A stretch of DNA of 64,000 nt from Epilithonimonas bovis DSM 19482 (GTDB lineage: Bacteria > Bacteroidota > Bacteroidia > Flavobacteriales > Weeksellaceae), in contig NZ_FTPU01000005.1 of assembly GCF_900108115.1 (NCBI RefSeq), positions 1-64,000 on the forward strand, read 5' to 3'. Below, piece by piece: positions 59,850-64,000 of the stretch (position 1 is the stretch's first letter; each line of letters opens with the position of its first letter). A model generated the notes under the pieces. The model did no database searches. It was not told the DNA's origin and was given only the letters and a program-made list of their open reading frames with translations. Made by a program: the position numbers and the translations under genes.

Positions 59850-60524
59850 TCATTTATTATTAATGATCTGTCCGTCTTTCATCATCAGCTTCCTGTCTGT
59901 ACTTTCTGCCAAAACCATATTGTGGGTAACAATCACAAAAGTCTGCTTGTACTTATCTCTGAGGTCAAAAAACAGCTGGTGAAGCGCATCGGCATTTTTA
60001 GAATCCAGGTTTCCGGTAGGTTCATCGGCATAGATAATTTTTGGCGAATTAATCAAAGCCCTGGCAACAGCAACTCTCTGCGATTCGCCACCGGAGAGTT
60101 CCGACGGTTTATGATGCAGCCTGTGCGCGATGTTGAGATCTTCAAAAAGTGAATGGGCTTTGTCTATCACTTCCTTCTCTGCAATACCTGCAATTTTTGT
60201 AGGCAAGAGCACATTTTCTAATGCGGTAAACTCGGGTAAAAGCTGATGGTTCTGAAACACAAAACCAATGTTTCTGTTTCTGAATTTTGAGAGGTCTTTA
60301 TCCTTCATTCCCAGAAAACTCTGTCCGTCAAGCGTAATTTCGGTTTGGTATTTCTCGATGTCAGACGGCCGGTCCAGCGTCCCCAAGATCTGCAGCAGCG
60401 TGGATTTTCCAGCTCCGGATTCTCCGACAATAGAGATAACTTCGGCAGGTTTTATATGGATGTCAACACCTTTCAGGACTTCCAGTGTGCCATAGAATTT
60501 GTGTATGTTTTTTGCTCGGATCAT
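59850..60524 (-). CDS. lolD: LolD/MacB-type ABC transporter ATP-binding protein
   Basis: 224 residues with Walker A GESGAGKST, the Q-loop FVFQNHQLLPEFTALENVLL, signature LSGGESQRVAVARAL, Walker B IIYADEPTGNLD and the switch His in VIVTHNM. This is the LolD / MacB / FtsE-like exporter group whose members pull lipoproteins or other envelope substrates from the inner membrane. The permease is not adjacent, which is common for LolD in this phylum; lolD is therefore a likely but not certain name. Confidence 0.85.
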   Translation of the reverse strand: MIRAKNIHKFYGTLEVLKGVDIHIKPAEVISIVGESGAGKSTLLQILGTLDRPSDIEKYQTEITLDGQSFLGMKDKDLSKFRNRNIGFVFQNHQLLPEFTALENVLLPTKIAGIAEKEVIDKAHSLFEDLNIAHRLHHKPSELSGGESQRVAVARALINSPKIIYADEPTGNLDSKNADALHQLFFDLRDKYKQTFVIVTHNMVLAESTDRKLMMKDGQIINNK

Positions 60525-60636
60525 TTTATATCGCTTTTGGCTATTAGCTAATTGCTATTGGTACTTTTATTCATTAATTTATAAATACTATTAACCACAA
60601 AAGTCACAATAGTCTTTGTGTTTTCAAAGTATTTTG

Positions 60637-60694
60637 TCATTCCGTAGGAATCTCGAACAAGCTAAGAAGCGAGTTAACATTCCGCCAGGATGAC
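60637..60694. repeat. Dispersed palindromic repeat (GTCATTCC... type)
   Basis: GTCATTCCGTAGGAATC at the left and ATTCCGCCAGGATGAC at the right form an imperfect inverted pair (12 of 16 positions) around AACAAGCTAAGAAGCGAG. This is a repeat type known from many Chryseobacterium genomes between genes. The rest of the 292-base gap (60525-60816) shows nothing else. Confidence 0.55.
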
Positions 60695-60816
60695 CAATAT
60701 TATGTTTTTTATTCAAACTTTTGTAGTTAGTTCTACATTACAAGTTTTGCTTTCACTTCGTTTTCAAAGTTTTTAAACTTTGATCTAATATCTGACACCT
60801 AAATTCAGGCATCTGC

Positions 60817-63147
60817 TTAAATCTTCGTCAATTTAGCGAATTTTAGGATAAGGTTTTTCTCCCCTTCGTTGGAAAAAACAACTTTGGCCTTGATGTTTTG
60901 AGGATCGGTGCCATCCAAAAATGTGACTTCCCCAATCCCGAAACGGTCGTGTCTCACACGGTCTCCAACTTCTATATCCTCCGAGGATGATCCGCTTGGA
61001 TTAATGATTTTTGCTGTTGCTACAGGTTTCAGCTGTTTTTTGGGTGCTGGGACACCAATGTTTCTTTCCAGTGTTTTTTTCTCTTCTTTCTTCTTGAAAA
61101 ACCTTGGTTCCGATGGTGTTTCGTCAAAAATATTAGAACTGATCCCGGAATGGTTTACAAACCGTGCTTCCATCATCGGATTGATAAACTCGATATATTT
61201 GGAATCGACTTCACTCAGAAACCTGGATGGCTCCGAGTCTGTGATTTTCCCCCACTGGAAACGCGACACCGCATAGGTGAAATAGGCTTGTTTCTCAGCG
61301 CGTGTCAACGCCACATAAAACAGCCGGCGTTCTTCTTCCAGTTCTTCCCTGGTAGATGAACTCATAAAACTCGGGAAAAGGTTTTCCTCCAGCCCAACGA
61401 GGTATACCACAGGGAACTCCAGCCCTTTGGACAAGTGGATCGTCATCAGCGACACTTTATCGGTGTCATCGTCTTTCTTATCCTGAGTATCGGATGAGAG
61501 GGCAATATTTTCCAGAAAATTAGAAAGGCTCGGGTCGCCGCCTTCAACCTGTCTCTGTTCTTCGATAAAACCCTGCATTGAGTTGAGTAATTCCTGTATG
61601 TTTTCTACTCTGGAGATGCCTTCCGGCGTTTGGTCATCTTTCAGGAACTTAATCAATCCGCTGCGTTTGGCCACTTCCATCGCTACATCATAGACGTTTT
61701 CGGTTTTCAGCATCACCTGAAAAGCTTTGATCATGGCCCAAAAATCACCGAGTTTGGTAATAATCCCGTTATTGAGGCCCAGTTGTGGCGCATAAAACCC
61801 AAGATTGTCCAAAACCTGTGTTAAGCCAAGGCCGTGAGAATCTGCAAAGACAATCAGCTTATTCTGTGTGGTCTCGCCAATTCCCCTTGCCGGGTAATTG
61901 ATAATCCTGGACAAGGCTTCGGAGTCATTCTCATTAACCAAAATCCTCAGGTAAGCCAAGAGGTCTTTAACTTCTTTCCTTTGGTAAAAGGACAATCCGC
62001 CATAAACCCTGTAAGGGATATTCTTTTTCCGAAGCGCGTCTTCAAAAGCCCTTGTTTGCGAATTGGTCCTGTAAAGAATTGCAAAATCAGAAAAATGCCG
62101 CTGCTGCGTATTATGTAATTCAAAAATGTTGGCTGAAACAAAATTGGCCTCATCAGCATCGGAAAGGCTTCGGTAAACCTTGATTTTTTCGCCAACTTCA
62201 TTCTCGCTGAATACGTTTTTCTTAAACTGCTGCAGGTTTTTGGAAATCACAACATTGGCGGCATCTACAATATTTTGAGTTGACCGGTAGTTCTGCTCCA
62301 GCGAAACCGTTACGGCATCCGGATAGTCTTTTTTAAAATTAAGGATGTTATAAATATTGGCTCCACGGAACGAATAAATAGACTGTGCATCGTCACCTAC
62401 CACGCATATATTTTCAAATTTTGATGCTAAGGCTTTCACAATCAGATATTGGGAATGGTTGGTATCCTGGTACTCATCTACCAGGATATACCTGAACCTG
62501 TCCTGGTATTTTGCAAGGACTTCTGGGAAACGAGTCAGTAATTCGTTGGTTTTCAGCAAAAGGTCATCAAAATCCATGGCGCCGTTACGGAAACAGGTAT
62601 CTACATACTTTCGGTAGATCTCTCCTATCCGTTTCATATTGGCTCTTTCGTCATTCTCCATCAGCTCCGGGTTGTTAAAATAAGCGTTGACGGTGATCAG
62701 GTTATTTTTATACTGCGAAATCCTGGCAAGAACTTTTTTAGGCTTGTAAACCTCGGAATCTATACTGAGATCTTTAATCACTTTTTTAAGGACATTCAGC
62801 GCGTCCTGGGCATCATAAATCGTAAAATTGGACGGGAAACCAAGGTAATGCGCTTCGCTTCTCAGGATTCTGGCAAAAATGGAGTGAAAGGTTCCCATCC
62901 ACAGCGATCGGGCATCACTGTTCCCCACCACTTTGGCGATACGCTCTTTCATTTCTTTCGCCGCCTTGTTGGTAAATGTCAGCGCCAGGATATTAAACGG
63001 ATCTACACCATTGGTAATGAGATGGGCAATCCGCATCGTCAGAACCCTTGTTTTGCCCGAGCCTGCGCCTGCCAAAACCATTAGCGGTCCCTGTAATGTT
63101 GTAACTGCCTCATATTGCGCTTCATTCAATCCCTTCAGATAATCCAT
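60817..63147 (-). CDS. UvrD/PcrA-type DNA helicase
   Basis: A 776-residue superfamily 1A 3'-5' helicase. Motifs in order: Q motif LNEAQYEAV, Walker A VLAGAGSGKTRVL (motif I), LTFTNKAAKEMKERI (Ia), YILVDEYQDTNHSQY (II), VVGDDAQSIYSFRGA (III), LEQNYRSTQ (IV), KVSLMTIHLSKGLEFPVVYL (V) and VALTRAEKQAYFTY (VI). The C-terminal end has the PcrA-type Tudor-like tail (VGDRVRHDRFGIGEVTFLDG). It works in repair and in conflicts between replication and transcription. TATTTTTG at 63171-63178 (minus) is its -7 box. Confidence 0.95.
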   Translation of the reverse strand: MDYLKGLNEAQYEAVTTLQGPLMVLAGAGSGKTRVLTMRIAHLITNGVDPFNILALTFTNKAAKEMKERIAKVVGNSDARSLWMGTFHSIFARILRSEAHYLGFPSNFTIYDAQDALNVLKKVIKDLSIDSEVYKPKKVLARISQYKNNLITVNAYFNNPELMENDERANMKRIGEIYRKYVDTCFRNGAMDFDDLLLKTNELLTRFPEVLAKYQDRFRYILVDEYQDTNHSQYLIVKALASKFENICVVGDDAQSIYSFRGANIYNILNFKKDYPDAVTVSLEQNYRSTQNIVDAANVVISKNLQQFKKNVFSENEVGEKIKVYRSLSDADEANFVSANIFELHNTQQRHFSDFAILYRTNSQTRAFEDALRKKNIPYRVYGGLSFYQRKEVKDLLAYLRILVNENDSEALSRIINYPARGIGETTQNKLIVFADSHGLGLTQVLDNLGFYAPQLGLNNGIITKLGDFWAMIKAFQVMLKTENVYDVAMEVAKRSGLIKFLKDDQTPEGISRVENIQELLNSMQGFIEEQRQVEGGDPSLSNFLENIALSSDTQDKKDDDTDKVSLMTIHLSKGLEFPVVYLVGLEENLFPSFMSSSTREELEEERRLFYVALTRAEKQAYFTYAVSRFQWGKITDSEPSRFLSEVDSKYIEFINPMMEARFVNHSGISSNIFDETPSEPRFFKKKEEKKTLERNIGVPAPKKQLKPVATAKIINPSGSSSEDIEVGDRVRHDRFGIGEVTFLDGTDPQNIKAKVVFSNEGEKNLILKFAKLTKI

Positions 63148-63170
63148 TATAGTCTCAAATTTTCAGATAA

Positions 63171-63178
63171 CAAAAATA
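63171..63178 (-). promoter_or_regulatory. -7 box of the helicase gene
   Basis: TATTTTTG on the minus strand, 23 bases before the ATG at 63145-63147. Confidence 0.5.
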
Positions 63179-63634
63179 GGGAATTTTGAGCAATTTTTTA
63201 TTCTACGCGCCTTAATAACATTTGTCCAAAAAAGCCGGTAGCAATCTTTAAAACCATAATGAAGGATTATCAAATATGTAATAATTTCAATAACATTGAA
63301 TCCTGTGATTGACGAAGGAACAGCAGTATTATCATAATTGGATCGGAACAAAAACAGCGATATACCCCATTAATTCAAGATTTTTGGTTTTCCCTAAAAA
63401 ATTAAGCCTATCTTTAAGAATAGTTCATTCATGGCAAAGCCATAGTAAAGCCATACCAAAGCCATGGATAGTTCATGAATGAAAATCAGCAATAACATTA
63501 TCATATTGTTAATAATTATTGATTTAAATAAATATTCTGCAAATGATAAATGATTACCACCATGTTATTTTTTTCGAATAGTTTCCAAAAACCCAATGGC
63601 TTGTCTGATATTAACTTAATCTTTATCCCGTATA
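63179..63634. other. Intergenic stretch with a small AAAGCCAT repeat cluster
   Basis: About 450 bases with no gene I can support; a 62-codon minus-strand frame at 63163-63351 has no coding look. At 63434-63475 AAAGCCAT occurs three times at 11-base steps, framed by two ATAGTTCAT copies (63419 and 63468 areas). Confidence 0.4.
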
Positions 63635-63666
63635 TTTGAAAATCCGGTAATCATTAGGTATTTTTG
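63635..63666 (+). promoter_or_regulatory. Full Bacteroidota promoter of the FUSC-type gene
   Basis: TTTG (63635-63638), 20 bases, then TATTTTTG (63659-63666): both boxes at standard distance, 47 bases before the proposed TTG start. Confidence 0.7.
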
Positions 63667-63713
63667 TGCCGGTGAACATCTAATTATTATTCCAAACCCT
63701 AACATACAAACAT

Positions 63714-64000
63714 TTGAAAAGGAACCATCTCAAAAAGGAAATAAGCACATTTTTTATTCTCAAACCTTCACCCAGAACCTGGCATATCCCCTTTCTTGCA
63801 GGGCTTTCGGTAGGGATTCCTTTGCTGTTCGGTTACCTCTTTGCTGATGTGCGCTCAGCTTTAACGGCCAGCCTTGCAGGATTAGTCATTCTTTACATCC
63901 CAAATTCTAAGGATATTTTTGAGATAATGATGAAAATGTTTGTCTGCTCTTTTGGGATGATTATTTCTTACATTTTTGGGCTTGTCTTCAGTTTTAATAT
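63714..64000 (+). CDS. FUSC-type membrane protein, N-terminal part (runs off right edge)
   Basis: Plus-strand frame from a TTG at 63714 to the edge, 95 residues. After a basic start (LKRNHLKKEISTFFILKPSP) come RTWHIPFLAGLSVGIPLLFG, LFADVRSALTASLAGLVILY and a further hydrophobic stretch MMKMFVCSFGMIISYIFGLV. This is the opening of FUSC / aromatic-acid-exporter-like inner-membrane proteins (conserved Trp, Gly-Pro-Leu and SAL-ASLAGL pattern). No in-frame ATG offers a better start, and a consensus promoter lies just upstream. Confidence 0.65.
   Translation, partial: MKRNHLKKEISTFFILKPSPRTWHIPFLAGLSVGIPLLFGYLFADVRSALTASLAGLVILYIPNSKDIFEIMMKMFVCSFGMIISYIFGLVFSFN

Noticed and set aside
63163-63351. 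A 62-codon minus-strand frame upstream of the helicase gene
   Set aside because: It overlaps the helicase promoter, has no family look and no own promoter.
63419-63480. The AAAGCCAT cluster as a CRISPR array
   Set aside because: Repeats are only 8 bases at 11-base steps, without spacers or cas genes.

Overview
The window looks like chromosome from a low-G+C Bacteroidota of the Flavobacteriia, most likely a Chryseobacterium-like Weeksellaceae. The reasons are the TAnnTTTG -7 boxes, often with TTTG about 20 bases upstream; the near absence of Shine-Dalgarno sequences; a secreted nuclease with a type IX secretion tail; a GldI homologue; SusC/TonB-type outer-membrane barrel fragments; and a fused alpha/beta 2-oxoacid dehydrogenase. 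No species can be named from sequence reading alone.

Left edge (1-1641): a decayed island end with an IS982-type transposase cut by the window edge, the C-terminal half of an outer-membrane barrel gene and the C-terminal piece of a large serine recombinase, stopping at a tRNA-Arg(ACG). From 1.7 to 31.5 kb is ordinary housekeeping content: a metallophore-type binding lipoprotein, CPBP protease, RdgB, RNase Z, fused 2-oxoacid dehydrogenase E1, a glycosyltransferase plus fatty acid hydroxylase pair, MnmD, IlvE, GldI next to a cyclophilin-FKBP fusion, an endonuclease I, a frameshifted GH3 beta-glucosidase, RibF, AtpD/AtpC, a FucP-type sugar transporter, a radical SAM protein, tRNA-Arg(CCT), an XRE regulator facing a possible noncoding transcript, and a TerC protein.

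31.9-48.2 kb: a peptidase, then a beta-glucan degradation cluster (GH30, GH16, GH30) whose last gene is cut at its 5' end by a 10.6 kb Tn3-family transposon (36781-47401). On its other side is a NrtR-like NUDIX regulator of the kind that controls sugar-use loci. No target duplication flanks the transposon, so an adjacent deletion that removed the front of the glucan locus, possibly including susC/susD, is the likely history. The transposon carries its own resolvase and transposase and also a second, nested element bounded by 38-bp Tn3-like inverted repeats (37009-43376) with no transposase of its own. This inner element holds eight genes: two DUF2231 membrane proteins, a two-component system, a small lipoprotein, a lipoprotein rubrerythrin, a VIT1/CCC1-type Fe/Mn transporter and a bestrophin-like channel. 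Both of its first two promoters share tandem TTAAGA/CTWAGA half-sites spaced 11 bp, so it reads as a self-regulated envelope module for iron or peroxide stress. It is the best candidate here for an undescribed system.

48.2-64 kb: M28 peptidase, small enzymes, PolA, a lipoprotein, MgtE, a response regulator and a kinase whose sensor part is gone. The kinase abuts a barrel gene that has also lost its N-terminal part. Then come Ppa, RadC, a LolD-like ATPase, a UvrD/PcrA helicase, and the start of a FUSC-type membrane protein running off the right edge.
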